The notes: a model not told the origin generated them from the sequence alone. Counted from the stretch's first letter, positions 8,637 to 16,656 are shown. The stretch is DNA of 64,000 bases from JANPCX01 sp966211815 (GCA_966211815.1 CBIHOD010000005.1:1-64000), one strand, 5' to 3'. Made by a program: numbers and translations.

Positions 8637-9368
8637 CTAACGCGCGACACCACCGGCCTCGACCACCCCCTGCCCGGTGATCTTGATCCGCTCGATGTCC
8701 ATCTTGAAGAAGGATTCGAAGGCCTGCCTCGACGCCTTGCGCATTTCCAATGCCGAAGCGGCGTCGGGGTTTTTCGACAGCAGGTGCTGCTCGGCGGCCA
8801 TGTACATCCCGATGCTGGCGAGCCGCTCGTACAGGGCCTGCTTCTGGGCATCGGTGGTCTTGGCGAACGCGGGGTTGCTGATCAGCACCGTCCTCATCTG
8901 CCGCACGAGGTTCCGGTACGCCGCATCGGGCACGCTGGCGCCGTGGTAAGCGATGTAGTTGCCGGCGATGAAGGCCGACAGCCCGCTGGCGACGTCGTTC
9001 TTCGGCAGCCCCAGGGCGGACTCGACCTTCTTGTAGTCGGACAGCGCCTGTTGAAGCCTCGCGAGCGCTTGCGTCCGGTGCCCGGCCGGCACCAGGGCGG
9101 CCATGCCGCGCACCGTGGCGCCCGGGGCGAGCGTCGGCCTGAACGCGGTGCCCGGCTCGGCGTCGCGGGCGCGACGGCCGGCCCCGCCGCGGCCCGGGAC
9201 GGGGTCGTGGCGCTTCGGGAAGAGGGCGCTGCGCAGCATGTAGCCCGAGTGCACGTTGGCGCTGGCGTTGAGTGCGTAGGCGGGCACATGGTAGGCGTTG
9301 AAGAACTCCTGGGCCATCGCCGCGGATGAGATCGCCAGGGAAAAGAGGACAAGAAGGAATCGACGCAT
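8637..9368 (-). CDS. Exported protein of unknown function (DUF6683-like)
   Basis: 243 residues with a clear signal peptide (RRFLLVLFSLAISSAAMAQ, cleavage after AMA-Q). The mature part has an Arg/Gly-rich linker (about 55-80) and an all-helical C-terminal half with GLSAFIAGNYIAYHG and YERLASIGMYMAAEQ, which resembles the DUF6683 family. Presumably periplasmic. It converges on the ECF42 gene and lies back to back with the cfa operon. No function is assigned. Confidence 0.75.
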   Translation of the reverse strand: MRRFLLVLFSLAISSAAMAQEFFNAYHVPAYALNASANVHSGYMLRSALFPKRHDPVPGRGGAGRRARDAEPGTAFRPTLAPGATVRGMAALVPAGHRTQALARLQQALSDYKKVESALGLPKNDVASGLSAFIAGNYIAYHGASVPDAAYRNLVRQMRTVLISNPAFAKTTDAQKQALYERLASIGMYMAAEQHLLSKNPDAASALEMRKASRQAFESFFKMDIERIKITGQGVVEAGGVAR

Positions 9369-9514
9369 GGCCTGGCCGGGAGTGGTTGTTCAGTGGACGA
9401 AAGGGAAAGGAATCGGGTGGCGGCCGCCGGGCCGGGGGATTCCAACCGCGATGGAAGGTCTTAGCGGATTTTCCGGTTCGCAGGGCTCAAGGGCGGGGTT
9501 TTGAATTCGTCCAT

Positions 9515-9544
9515 TGATCCAAATGCGCCGACCCACCGTAAGAA
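9515..9544 (+). promoter_or_regulatory. RpoE (ECF11)-type promoter of the cfa operon
   Basis: TGATCC at 9515-9520, an 18-base spacer and TAAGAA at 9539-9544. This is identical in both hexamers and spacing to the element in front of the rpoE gene at 14002 and to the consensus known for the Rhodobacter singlet-oxygen sigma factor. Predicted start near 9551, giving a leader of about 24 bases to the ATG at 9575. Confidence 0.85.
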
Positions 9545-9574
9545 CCGTCTGTGTTCCCCCAATGAGCCACAGAC

Positions 9575-10624
9575 ATGCGCAACGACAACCGCCCCACCGC
9601 CCTGGGCCTGGCCGAACGCGGCGTGCTGCCCGACGCCGCCGTGCGGATGGGCATCCGCCACCTGCTGCGCCAGCGGCTCGACGAGATGCGCCACGGCGAC
9701 GCCGAGGCCGAAGCCGAGCTGACGCGGCGGTTCCTGGCCGCCATGAAGGAGGCGCCGCTGGCCTTGCTGCCGGAGAAAGCCAATGAGCAGCACTACGAGC
9801 TGCCGCCCGCGCTCTTCGAAGCCATGCTGGGGCCGCGGCGCAAATACAGCAGTTGCTGGTGGCCCGAGGGTGTGCAGGCGCTGGACCAGGCGGAGGAAGC
9901 CGCCTTAGCGGAAACCTGCGCCCGCGCCGGCCTGGCCGACGGCCAGGACATCCTGGAGCTGGGCTGCGGCTGGGGCTCCCTCAGCCTGTGGATGGCCCAG
10001 GCCTATCCGCGTTCCAGGATCCTGGCCTTGTCCAACTCGGCGCCGCAGCGCGGCTTCATCCAGGCCGAAGCGCATGCTCGCGGGCTGGCCAACCTGGAGG
10101 TGGTCACCTGCGATTTCAACGATTTCGGTACGCAGCGCCGCTTCGACCGCGTCGTCTCGGTCGAAATGTTCGAGCACCTGCGCAACTGGCCGCGGGCCTT
10201 CGCCCAAGTCGCGGGCTGGCTCAAGCCCGAGGGGCGGTTCTTCATGCACGTCTTCGCACACCGCGGCGCGCCGTACCCCTTCGAGGTGCGGGACGCGAGC
10301 GATTGGATGAGCCGCCACTTCTTTTCCGGCGGCATGATGCCCAGCGACGACCTGGCGCTGCAATGCCAGGACGACCTCGCGCTGCTGCAGCGCTGGCGCT
10401 GGGACGGCCGCCACTACGCACGCACCGCGGCCGCCTGGCTGCAGCGGCTGGACGCGGCCAAGCCGGCGCTTGAACCGGTGTTCGCCTCCGTCTACGGCGA
10501 CGCGGCCGCGCCGGTGTGGTGGCAACGCTGGCGCATCTTCCTGATGTCGGTGGAGGAGCTGTTCGCCTACGACCGCGGCCAGCGGTGGTGGGTCAGCCAC
10601 TACCTGTTCGCACGGCGCGGTTGA
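9575..10624 (+). CDS. Cyclopropane-fatty-acyl-phospholipid synthase-like SAM methyltransferase
   Basis: 349-residue class I methyltransferase. The SAM-binding motif I is LELGCGWGSLSLWMA (about 128-142), followed by VVTCDFNDF, VVSVEMFEHLRNW (post-I acidic loop) and GRFFMHVFAHRG. The fold and the SVEMFEH motif match the CFA synthase / mycolic acid synthase family, which methylates unsaturated acyl chains in membrane phospholipids. It is first in an operon with DUF1295, DUF6134 and DUF2177 genes and has an exact RpoE-ChrR type promoter. In Rhodobacter, cfaA is a member of the singlet-oxygen regulon and makes furan or modified fatty acids; the same role is inferred here. Confidence 0.88.
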   Translation: MRNDNRPTALGLAERGVLPDAAVRMGIRHLLRQRLDEMRHGDAEAEAELTRRFLAAMKEAPLALLPEKANEQHYELPPALFEAMLGPRRKYSSCWWPEGVQALDQAEEAALAETCARAGLADGQDILELGCGWGSLSLWMAQAYPRSRILALSNSAPQRGFIQAEAHARGLANLEVVTCDFNDFGTQRRFDRVVSVEMFEHLRNWPRAFAQVAGWLKPEGRFFMHVFAHRGAPYPFEVRDASDWMSRHFFSGGMMPSDDLALQCQDDLALLQRWRWDGRHYARTAAAWLQRLDAAKPALEPVFASVYGDAAAPVWWQRWRIFLMSVEELFAYDRGQRWWVSHYLFARRG

Positions 10625-10637
10625 AGAGGGCAGGGCG

Positions 10638-11441
10638 ATGGCCGACTCCGGACTCCTGGCCGCTTCGGGCGCGGGCCTGTTGATCGCCATGGCGGCCGCC
10701 GTGCCGGTCTGGGCCGCCAGCGTCCCCTTGCGCGACGCCAGCCTCGCCGACCGCGCCTGGCCGTTCTTCATCGCCGCGCCGGCGGCTTTCTACGTGTGGC
10801 GGCTGGGCGGCGGCGATCCCCGTCAGTTGGCCATGCTGGCCTTGGTCCTGCTCTGGGCGGTGCGCCTGGGCCTGCACATCACCGTGCGCAACTGGGGCCA
10901 CGGCGAAGACCGCCGCTACCAGGCCATCCGGGCGCGCAACCAGCCCCACTTCGCGCTGAAAAGCCTGTGGCTGGTCTTCCTGCTGCAGGCGGCGCTGGCC
11001 TGGATCGTCGGCCTGCCGGTGCTGGCAGCCTCGGGCGGCGCGGGCTGGACGGCCTGGGACAGCCTGGGCGCGGCGATCGCCCTGGGCGGCTGGGCCACCG
11101 AAGCCGTCGCCGACGCCCAGCTGTCGCGGTTCAAGCGCGACCCGCTCAACCACGGCCGCGTGATGGACCGCGGCCTGTGGCGCTATTCGCGCCACCCCAA
11201 CTATTTCGGCGAGGCCTGCTTCTGGTGGGGCATCGGCCTGATGGGCCTGGCCGGCGGCGGCTGGGACGGCGCCTGGTGCCTGGCCTCGCCCGTGCTGATG
11301 ACGTTCTTGCTGCTGCGGGTTTCCGGCGTCGCGCTGCTGGAGAAAGACATCGGCGAGCGCCGGCCGGCCTACCGCGACTACATCGAACGCACCAGCGCCT
11401 TCATCCCCTGGCCGCCCAGGCGCGACGGGGCCGCCACGTGA
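10638..11441 (+). CDS. DUF1295 (steroid 5-alpha-reductase-like) membrane protein
   Basis: 267-residue polytopic membrane protein with about six hydrophobic segments. It carries the DUF1295 signature RYSRHPNYFGEACFWWGIGL (about 185-204) and the region NWGHGEDRRYQAIR. Members resemble steroid 5-alpha reductases and isoprenylcysteine methyltransferases and are often found beside CFA-synthase genes, so a step in acyl-chain or lipid modification is likely. The start follows the cfa stop by 13 bases; its stop overlaps the next start (GTGA). Confidence 0.88.
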   Translation: MADSGLLAASGAGLLIAMAAAVPVWAASVPLRDASLADRAWPFFIAAPAAFYVWRLGGGDPRQLAMLALVLLWAVRLGLHITVRNWGHGEDRRYQAIRARNQPHFALKSLWLVFLLQAALAWIVGLPVLAASGGAGWTAWDSLGAAIALGGWATEAVADAQLSRFKRDPLNHGRVMDRGLWRYSRHPNYFGEACFWWGIGLMGLAGGGWDGAWCLASPVLMTFLLLRVSGVALLEKDIGERRPAYRDYIERTSAFIPWPPRRDGAAT

Positions 11442-12058
11442 AAGCCGGCTGGGCGCCCGCCCTGTTGCTGCTGGCTTCGGCCTGCCGCATGGCCGCGGCC
11501 CAGTCCTGGGAGTTCGAAGTACGCCTGGACGGCAAGCCCATCGGCACGCACCGCTTCGCCGTCACCGGGCCGGCCGCCGCGCGGGAAGTCGAGAGCTCGG
11601 CCCGTTTCGACGTGAAGCTGCTCGGTTTCTCGGTCTACCGCTACCTTCACGATGCCAGGGAGCGCTGGCAAGGCGACTGCCTGCGGGAGATCCAGTCGCG
11701 CACCGAGGACGGCGGCGAACCCGCCCAGGTCGACCGGCGCTTCGACGCGGCGGCGCCGGGCGATCCCGCTTGTTTGATGAGCTTCGCCTATTGGCATCCG
11801 AAGTTGCCCGAACAGGGCCGCCTGCTGAACCCGCAGACCGGCTTGATCGAAGACCTGCGCACCGAGCGGCTGGCCGACGCCACGCTGGCCGTGCGCGGGC
11901 GCGAGGTCGCCGCATCGCGCTGGCGCCTGCTGGCCGCGAACCCGGCCTCCGGCGCCAAACAAGAGATCACCCTGTGGCTCGACCGCGACGACGGCCGCTG
12001 GGTCGGACTGGACGCCCGCGTCAAAGGCGGCCGGCTGCTGACTTACCGATTGCCTTGA
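11438..12058 (+). CDS. DUF6134 family exported protein
   Basis: 206 residues from a GTG that overlaps the DUF1295 stop. A signal peptide (APALLLLASACRMAAAQ) precedes a beta-rich domain with FEVRLDGKPIGTHRF, FDVKLLGFSVYRY and SFAYWHPKLPEQGRLLNPQTG, the pattern of DUF6134. The Cys in the signal region does not sit in a good lipobox. Probably periplasmic. The family recurs in CFA/DUF1295/DUF2177 operons, which suggests a role in handling modified lipids in the envelope; the reaction is unknown. Confidence 0.82.
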   Translation: MKAGWAPALLLLASACRMAAAQSWEFEVRLDGKPIGTHRFAVTGPAAAREVESSARFDVKLLGFSVYRYLHDARERWQGDCLREIQSRTEDGGEPAQVDRRFDAAAPGDPACLMSFAYWHPKLPEQGRLLNPQTGLIEDLRTERLADATLAVRGREVAASRWRLLAANPASGAKQEITLWLDRDDGRWVGLDARVKGGRLLTYRLP

Positions 12059-12068
12059 AAGGAAAAAA

Positions 12069-12548
12069 ATGACTTCCCCGACCCCCTGGCCGACCTTGCA
12101 CCTGCCGCCCTGGCGGCTCCCGCTCGCCTACCTGCTGGCCGCGGTTTTCTTCCTGGCGATAGATGCCGTGTGGCTGAGCCTGGCGGCCGCACCGCTCTAC
12201 CAGCCCGCCATCGGCCACTTGATGTCGCCCCAGGTCGACTGGGCGGCGGCGGCGGCTTTTTATGCGCTTTACGTCGCCGGGCTGGTGTTCTTCGCCGTGG
12301 CGCCGGCCCTGGTTTGGCGCCGGCCGGCCGTCGCGCTTCGGCGGGGGGCCTTCCTCGGCCTGCTCGCCTATGCCACTTACGACCTGACCAACCAGGCCCT
12401 GCTGCGCGACTGGCCCTGGCACGTGACCTTGGCCGACCTGGCCTGGGGCACATTCGCCAGCGGCGCGGCGTCGTGGGCCGCGGCGGCCGCCACCCTGGGT
12501 CTCGTCCACAGTCGAAGGAAGTCCGCGCCGGTCCCTGCCCGGACCTAG
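12069..12548 (+). CDS. DUF2177 family membrane protein
   Basis: 159 residues with four membrane helices. Family hallmarks are FLAIDAVWLSLAA in helix 1, YALYVAGLVFFAV, GLLAYATYDLTNQALLRDWP and TLADLAWGTF. A GGAAAAA leader precedes the ATG. Last gene of the cfa operon, followed by a long hairpin. DUF2177 genes accompany CFA synthase, photolyase and ChrR-type regulators in many proteobacteria, but no activity is known. Confidence 0.88.
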   Translation: MTSPTPWPTLHLPPWRLPLAYLLAAVFFLAIDAVWLSLAAAPLYQPAIGHLMSPQVDWAAAAAFYALYVAGLVFFAVAPALVWRRPAVALRRGAFLGLLAYATYDLTNQALLRDWPWHVTLADLAWGTFASGAASWAAAAATLGLVHSRRKSAPVPART

Positions 12549-12550
12549 CC

Positions 12551-12595
12551 CCGGTAGGCCGCGGCACTGATTTCAGTGTTGTCGCGGCCCACCGG
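12551..12595. terminator. Long hairpin between convergent DUF2177 and chrR genes
   Basis: Three nested stems fill the space between the two stop codons: CCGGT/ACCGG (12551-12555/12591-12595), GGCCGCG/CGCGGCC (12557-12563/12583-12589) and CACTG/CAGTG (12565-12569/12574-12578). There is no T-tract, so it may end transcripts from both sides with Rho or protect 3' ends. Confidence 0.6.
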
Positions 12596-13306
12596 CTACA
12601 TGCCGACGAGCCCGCCCATCCAGCGGGCCATGAGCCCGTCGAAGTCCAGCCGGCCTTCGACGGCGGCGATGCAGATGCATTCGCTGCCCTCCTGGACCAC
12701 CGGCTGGTGGTGGATCGAGGCGTCGGCCAGGTCGAAATCGCCCGGCCCGAACAAGGCGCGGCCGTCGTGGAAGCGGCCGTGGATCACCTGCGTCACCTCG
12801 GTGCCCCGGTGGGTGTGCCTCGGCAGGTATTTGCCGGGGCCGATGCGCAGCAGGAAAAGGTTGGCGTCGGGTTCGGACGGGACGGTCACCCGGCTCCAGC
12901 GCATGCCCGGGCCGATCCAGCGCCAGCGCGTGGCTTCGCAGCGGGCGAGGGCGCGCGGCCAGGCCACGCCGGCCGGCAGCGGCGGAGGCGGCACGGCCTT
13001 GCGTGGTGGCCGCGCGGCGGCGGCCTGCTCCGCCTCGGCGTCTTCTTGCGCGTCGATCCGGGCCATCGCCCTGACCAGCGCGTCTTCGCGCATCGTTGCC
13101 GCAGGCTCTTCTTCCAACAGCAGTCCGCCCACCGCCTGCAGCGCGGCGGCCCGCGCCCGGCAGGCCGGGCACAGTTCCAGGTGGGTGGCCACCAGCAGCC
13201 GCAGGCCGGCCGAAAGCCGGCCGCCGGCGGCGAACGACAGCATCAGCGCGTCGTCGGGATGGTGGCGGATGTCCGGGGGCTCCAGGGTGGGGGTGGGGGA
13301 CTGCAT
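12596..13306 (-). CDS. chrR: ChrR-type zinc anti-sigma factor with cupin domain
   Basis: 236 residues from the ATG before QSPTPTLEPP. The N-terminal anti-sigma domain has the HxxxCxxC zinc motif (HLELCPAC, His42, Cys46, Cys49) and an upstream His pair. The C-terminal half is a cupin with the metal ligands in RHTHRGTEVTQ and a late His pair (ASIHHQP). In Rhodobacter, ChrR binds RpoE through the zinc domain and the cupin is needed to release it under singlet oxygen. It lies 18 bases after rpoE, as in that system. The linker (about 70-115) is Ala/Pro-rich. Confidence 0.9.
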   Translation of the reverse strand: MQSPTPTLEPPDIRHHPDDALMLSFAAGGRLSAGLRLLVATHLELCPACRARAAALQAVGGLLLEEEPAATMREDALVRAMARIDAQEDAEAEQAAAARPPRKAVPPPPLPAGVAWPRALARCEATRWRWIGPGMRWSRVTVPSEPDANLFLLRIGPGKYLPRHTHRGTEVTQVIHGRFHDGRALFGPGDFDLADASIHHQPVVQEGSECICIAAVEGRLDFDGLMARWMGGLVGM

Positions 13307-13324
13307 GGTTCTCAAGTCTTCGAA

Positions 13325-14002
13325 TCAAGGGTCGATCAGCCGGCGCAGGTGCGCCACCGCCAGCCGTATCCGCGACTTGACCGTGCCCAGCGGCAGGCCC
13401 AGCTCGGCGGCGATGCGGGCGTGCGGCTCGTCGTCGTAGAAGGACAGGCGCAGCACCTGCGCCTGTTCGGGGGGGAGCTGGCGCATCGCCTCGCGCACGC
13501 GGTGCGCCAGGCGCGACGCGTCCACGCCGTCGGCGACGCCGGCCTGGTCGGCTTCCAGCACGTCGAAATCGAAGCATTCGTCGCCGGCGTCGTCGGTTTG
13601 GCGGCGGCGGACGGCGTCGATGCGCAGGTTGCGGGCGATCGCGAAGATCCAGGTCGACACCGCCGCGCGTTCGGGGTTGAAGAGCGCCGCCTTGCGCCAC
13701 ACCGTGGCCAGGACTTCCTGGGCCAGCTCTTCGGCGTGGTTGTCCGGGCTGCCGGTGCGCACGAGGTAGCTCTTCACCCGCGGCGCGAAATGCGTGAACA
13801 AGCGGCCGAAGGCTTCGCGGCAACGCGCTTCGGCGACCCGCTCCAGCGCCGCTGCCCAATCCTCGGTGGGCGGCGTGTCGGGCCGGTCGGCGGGGGAGGG
13901 GACGAGTTTCAAGCGGCGGGCTTTCGTGGCATGGAACGCCGCCGGGCCGGCGGGGCCGGCTTGCGGGGCGTCCCTGTGATTGTCGCGTCGCTGGGAGGTC
14001 AT
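13325..14002 (-). CDS. rpoE: ECF11-type RNA polymerase sigma factor (RpoE of the RpoE-ChrR pair)
   Basis: 225-residue group IV sigma factor. Region 2 contains AEELAQEVLATVWRKAALF and STWIFAIARNLRIDAVRRRQ; region 4 contains LPPEQAQVLRLSFYDDEPH and LGLPLGTVKSRIRLAVAHLR. With the adjacent zinc/cupin anti-sigma gene and a divergent photolyase it matches the singlet-oxygen regulator of Rhodobacter. The ATG used here is only four bases from the TAAGAA box, so the message would be leaderless or nearly so, unless a downstream TTG is used. An autoregulatory promoter precedes it. Confidence 0.9.
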   Translation of the reverse strand: MTSQRRDNHRDAPQAGPAGPAAFHATKARRLKLVPSPADRPDTPPTEDWAAALERVAEARCREAFGRLFTHFAPRVKSYLVRTGSPDNHAEELAQEVLATVWRKAALFNPERAAVSTWIFAIARNLRIDAVRRRQTDDAGDECFDFDVLEADQAGVADGVDASRLAHRVREAMRQLPPEQAQVLRLSFYDDEPHARIAAELGLPLGTVKSRIRLAVAHLRRLIDP

Positions 14003-14007
14003 GCGGT

Positions 14008-14037
14008 TTCTTACGTGGCAAACCGCTTGCCGGATCA
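14008..14037 (-). promoter_or_regulatory. Autoregulatory RpoE-type promoter of rpoE-chrR
   Basis: On the minus strand TGATCC (14037-14032), 18 bases, TAAGAA (14013-14008). Exact consensus for RpoE-ChrR promoters and identical to the cfa promoter. The predicted start falls at or near the ATG at 14002. Confidence 0.85.
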
Positions 14038-14044
14038 CCGCAAG

Positions 14045-14074
14045 CGATCCAAACCGGCGAGGAAGGCGTACCAA
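14045..14074 (+). promoter_or_regulatory. Degenerate RpoE-type promoter of the DUF2256-photolyase operon
   Basis: CGATCC (14045-14050), 18 bases, TACCAA (14069-14074): five of six and four of six matches to the two exact copies, with the same spacing, in the divergent region. The leader to the ATG at 14140 would be about 60 bases. Confidence 0.5.
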
Positions 14075-14139
14075 TCGGCGCAGGCCGGGAAAGATGCTCG
14101 CCCCAACCCCCGTCCGCGGACACCGCAGCCCTTTCAACC

Positions 14140-14295
14140 ATGCACAAAAAGCCCTTTTTGCCGCAGAAACCTTGCCTGCATTGCGGCCTGCCCTTCGCCT
14201 GGCGCCGGAAATGGGCCGCGACGTGGGAAGAGGTGCGGTATTGCTCGGAACGCTGCCGCCGCGCGCCGCGGCGCAGCCGTCCGGGGGCGGAATGA
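14140..14295 (+). CDS. DUF2256 small zinc-finger-like protein
   Basis: A 51-residue protein. It starts MHKKPFLPQKPC and has two cysteine pairs, CLHC near the start and YCSERC near residue 37, with the FAWRRKW segment typical of DUF2256. The four cysteines probably bind zinc. Its stop overlaps the photolyase ATG (ATGA), and DUF2256 genes are usually found next to this photolyase type, so it may assist its folding, cluster loading or DNA binding; this is inference. Confidence 0.85.
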   Translation: MHKKPFLPQKPCLHCGLPFAWRRKWAATWEEVRYCSERCRRAPRRSRPGAE

Positions 14296-15833
14296 ACGTC
14301 GCCGGCCCGACCCTTCGCCTGGTCCTGGGCGACCAGCTCGATCCAGGCCACGCCTGGTTCCACGCCGTGGACCCGCGCGTCGTCTACGTCCTCATGGAAG
14401 TGCGGCAGGAGACCGACTACGTGCTGCACCATGCCCAGAAGATCCTCGCGATCTTCGCCGCGATGCGCGATTTCGCGCGCCATTTGCGGGGGGCCGGCCA
14501 CCGCGTGCGCTACGTGGCCCTTGACGACCCGAGCAACCGGCAATCCATCACCGCCAACCTGGATGCGCTGGCGGCGCACTACGGCGCGCGGCGCGTGCAG
14601 TGGCAGTCGCCCGACGAATGGCGCCTGGACCGGCAGATGCGCGAATGGGCGGGGAGCCAGGCTTTCGAATGCAGCGAGGCCGACACCGGCCATTTCCTCA
14701 CCTCGCGCGACGAGGTGGCCCGGCTGTTCAACGGCAGCCCGCAATGGCTGATGGAGCATTTCTACCGGCGCATGCGCCGCCGCTTCGGCGTGCTGATGGA
14801 CGCCGGCGGCAAGCCCGAGGGCGGGCGCTGGAACTTCGACCGCGACAACCGCAAGCCCTGGCCGGGCGCGCCGGCCGAGCCGCCCGACTGGCGCCCCGCG
14901 CACGACCACAGCGGGTTGTGGGGCATGCTGGGGCGCTGCGGCGTGGAAAGTTTCGGCGACCCCCAGGCCACCGAGCTGCGCTGGCCGCTCAACCGCGCCG
15001 AGGCGCTGGCCTGCCTGGAGGCCTTCATCCAGGCCGGGCTCCCCCGTTTCGGCGATTTCGAGGATGCGATGGACAGCGGCGCGCCGCGCCTCTTCCATTC
15101 GCTGCTGTCGTTCGCCTTGAACGTGAAGATGCTGCGGCCGCTGGAAGTGGTGCGGCGGGCCGAGGCCGCTTACCGCGACGGCGCCGCGCCGCTGGCCGCG
15201 GTGGAGGGTTTCGTGCGCCAGGTGATCGGCTGGCGCGAATACGTTCGGGGCGTCTACTGGGCCCACATGCCGGGTTACGACGAACGCAACGCGCTCGGCC
15301 ACGACCTGCCGCTGCCGCACTGGTTCTGGAGCGGCGACACCCGCATGCGCTGCATGCGGCACGCGGTCGGGCAGTCGCTGCGCACGGCCCACGCCCACCA
15401 CATCCAGCGCCTCATGGTGATCGGCAATTTCGCCCTTCTGGCCGGGCTGAGCCCCCAGGAACTGCACCGCTGGTACCTCGGGGTGTACATCGACGCCTTC
15501 GAATGGGTGGAGCTGCCCAACACCCTGGGCATGAGCCAGCGGGCCGACGGCGGCCTGATCGCCACCAAGCCTTACGTCAGCACCGCCGCCTACATCGACC
15601 GCATGAGCGACTACTGCCGCGGCTGCGCCTACGAACCCCGGCAGAAAGTCGGGGACCGGGCCTGCCCCTTCAACGCCCTTTATTGGGAATTCTTCGACCG
15701 GCACGAAGCCGCCTTGGGCGCCAACCCCCGCCTGGCCATGGTGTACCGGCAGCTCGACAAATTGCGGGGGCCGCAGCTCGACGGCCTGAGGGCCCAGGCG
15801 GCGGCCACGCGGGCGCGCCTGGCGTCGCTGTGA
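14292..15833 (+). CDS. Iron-sulfur bacterial cryptochrome/photolyase (FeS-BCP, PhrB/CryB-like)
   Basis: 513 residues. The N-terminal alpha/beta domain begins LRLVLGDQLDPGHAWF, and the C-terminal FAD-binding helical domain contains QVIGWREYVRGVYWAHMPGY and NFALLAGLSPQELHRWY. Four cysteines fit the [4Fe-4S] ligands of the family: one in TRMRCMRHAVGQ and three in YCRGCAYE and DRACPFNALYW. Family members repair (6-4) photoproducts or signal light. It is coupled to DUF2256 and divergent from the ECF sigma gene, as expected of a light or singlet-oxygen regulon. The ATG overlapping the DUF2256 stop is the only sensible start. Confidence 0.92.
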   Translation: MNVAGPTLRLVLGDQLDPGHAWFHAVDPRVVYVLMEVRQETDYVLHHAQKILAIFAAMRDFARHLRGAGHRVRYVALDDPSNRQSITANLDALAAHYGARRVQWQSPDEWRLDRQMREWAGSQAFECSEADTGHFLTSRDEVARLFNGSPQWLMEHFYRRMRRRFGVLMDAGGKPEGGRWNFDRDNRKPWPGAPAEPPDWRPAHDHSGLWGMLGRCGVESFGDPQATELRWPLNRAEALACLEAFIQAGLPRFGDFEDAMDSGAPRLFHSLLSFALNVKMLRPLEVVRRAEAAYRDGAAPLAAVEGFVRQVIGWREYVRGVYWAHMPGYDERNALGHDLPLPHWFWSGDTRMRCMRHAVGQSLRTAHAHHIQRLMVIGNFALLAGLSPQELHRWYLGVYIDAFEWVELPNTLGMSQRADGGLIATKPYVSTAAYIDRMSDYCRGCAYEPRQKVGDRACPFNALYWEFFDRHEAALGANPRLAMVYRQLDKLRGPQLDGLRAQAAATRARLASL

Positions 15834-15849
15834 CCGCGTCGTCCCGGCT

Positions 15850-16656
15850 TCAGCCCCGCAACTGCGCCAGCTGCCGGCGCAGCGAGGCATTCTCGGCCGT
15901 CAGCGCGGCCACGCGCTCGCGCAAGGATTCCAGGGTTTCCTCCGGCTCGGGGGCGGATGCGGCCGGCGCCTGGGGTGGAGCCTCGGTGTCCGCTTGCGGC
16001 GCCGCCCGGCGCTTGGCTTCGCGCACGCGCCGGGCGGCGAGTTTCAACTCGGCCTTGCCGCCGGTGGCCGCCGTCTTTTGTTCTTCGGCCGGCAGGCTGG
16101 CGACGGCGGCGGCGGCGTTGATCGAGATCGTGCCGGCTTTCACCGCGGCCACGACTTCGGGCGCGGCCTGTTTCTGGATCTTCTCGATCAGCGACACCTG
16201 GCTGCTGCTCAGTCGGGCGGCCTTGGCGAGGTCTTCGCGCGTCCCGAAGGCCTGCGCCGCGGGGCCGCCGCCGGGTGGGGTTGCGCCAACCGCTTCCCCG
16301 GACTGCGGTGCGGCGGCCGCGCCGGGGGCGCCGCGCCTGGCCACGAGTTCGCGCTTGCGCAAGGCCAGCACGCCGCGCTGGAAGTCCGACAGGCTGCGCC
16401 GGCCCAGGTGCTGTTCGATCATCCACAAGTGCACGTCCTCGATCGACTCGAAACGGGTGCTCTGCACGGTCCGGAACGGCAGGCCGTGCTTGAGGCAGAT
16501 GCCGTGCCGGTTGTGGCCGTCCACCAGCATGTCGCCCCACAGCACGAGCGAATCGCGGCAGCCTTCGGCCAGCAGGCTGCGTTCCAGGGCCTGGTATTCG
16601 TCGTCGGTCAGCGGGTCGATGTAGGCCTTGAGTTCTTCGTTGATGACGACGTCCAT
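15850..16656 (-). CDS. ParB/Srx-fold family plasmid replication/partition-like protein
   Basis: 268 residues. The N-terminal ParB-like domain has YIDPLTDDEYQALERSLL and LWGDMLVDGHNRHGIC (the DGHNR box), then VHLWMIEQHLGRRSLSDFQR. A helix-turn-helix (LAKAARLSSSQVSLIEKIQ, about 140-158) and a C-terminal coiled coil (LRERVAALTAENASLRRQLA) follow. This is the stand-alone chromosomal ParB-like type seen in Burkholderiales, not a par locus: no parA is nearby. It converges on the photolyase with a 16-base gap. Function unknown, DNA binding likely. Confidence 0.8.
   Translation of the reverse strand: MDVVINEELKAYIDPLTDDEYQALERSLLAEGCRDSLVLWGDMLVDGHNRHGICLKHGLPFRTVQSTRFESIEDVHLWMIEQHLGRRSLSDFQRGVLALRKRELVARRGAPGAAAAPQSGEAVGATPPGGGPAAQAFGTREDLAKAARLSSSQVSLIEKIQKQAAPEVVAAVKAGTISINAAAAVASLPAEEQKTAATGGKAELKLAARRVREAKRRAAPQADTEAPPQAPAASAPEPEETLESLRERVAALTAENASLRRQLAQLRG

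Noticed and set aside
12573..15890. A 1105-codon open frame on the minus strand spanning chrR, rpoE and the photolyase region
   Set aside because: It is a mirror frame created by high GC at third positions. Its product is His/Gly/Val-rich with no domain, and it overlaps several well-recognised genes on both strands.
15850..16656. Plasmid or chromosome partition (par) locus
   Set aside because: Only a ParB-like protein is present; there is no parA, and no parS-like palindromes were noticed nearby.
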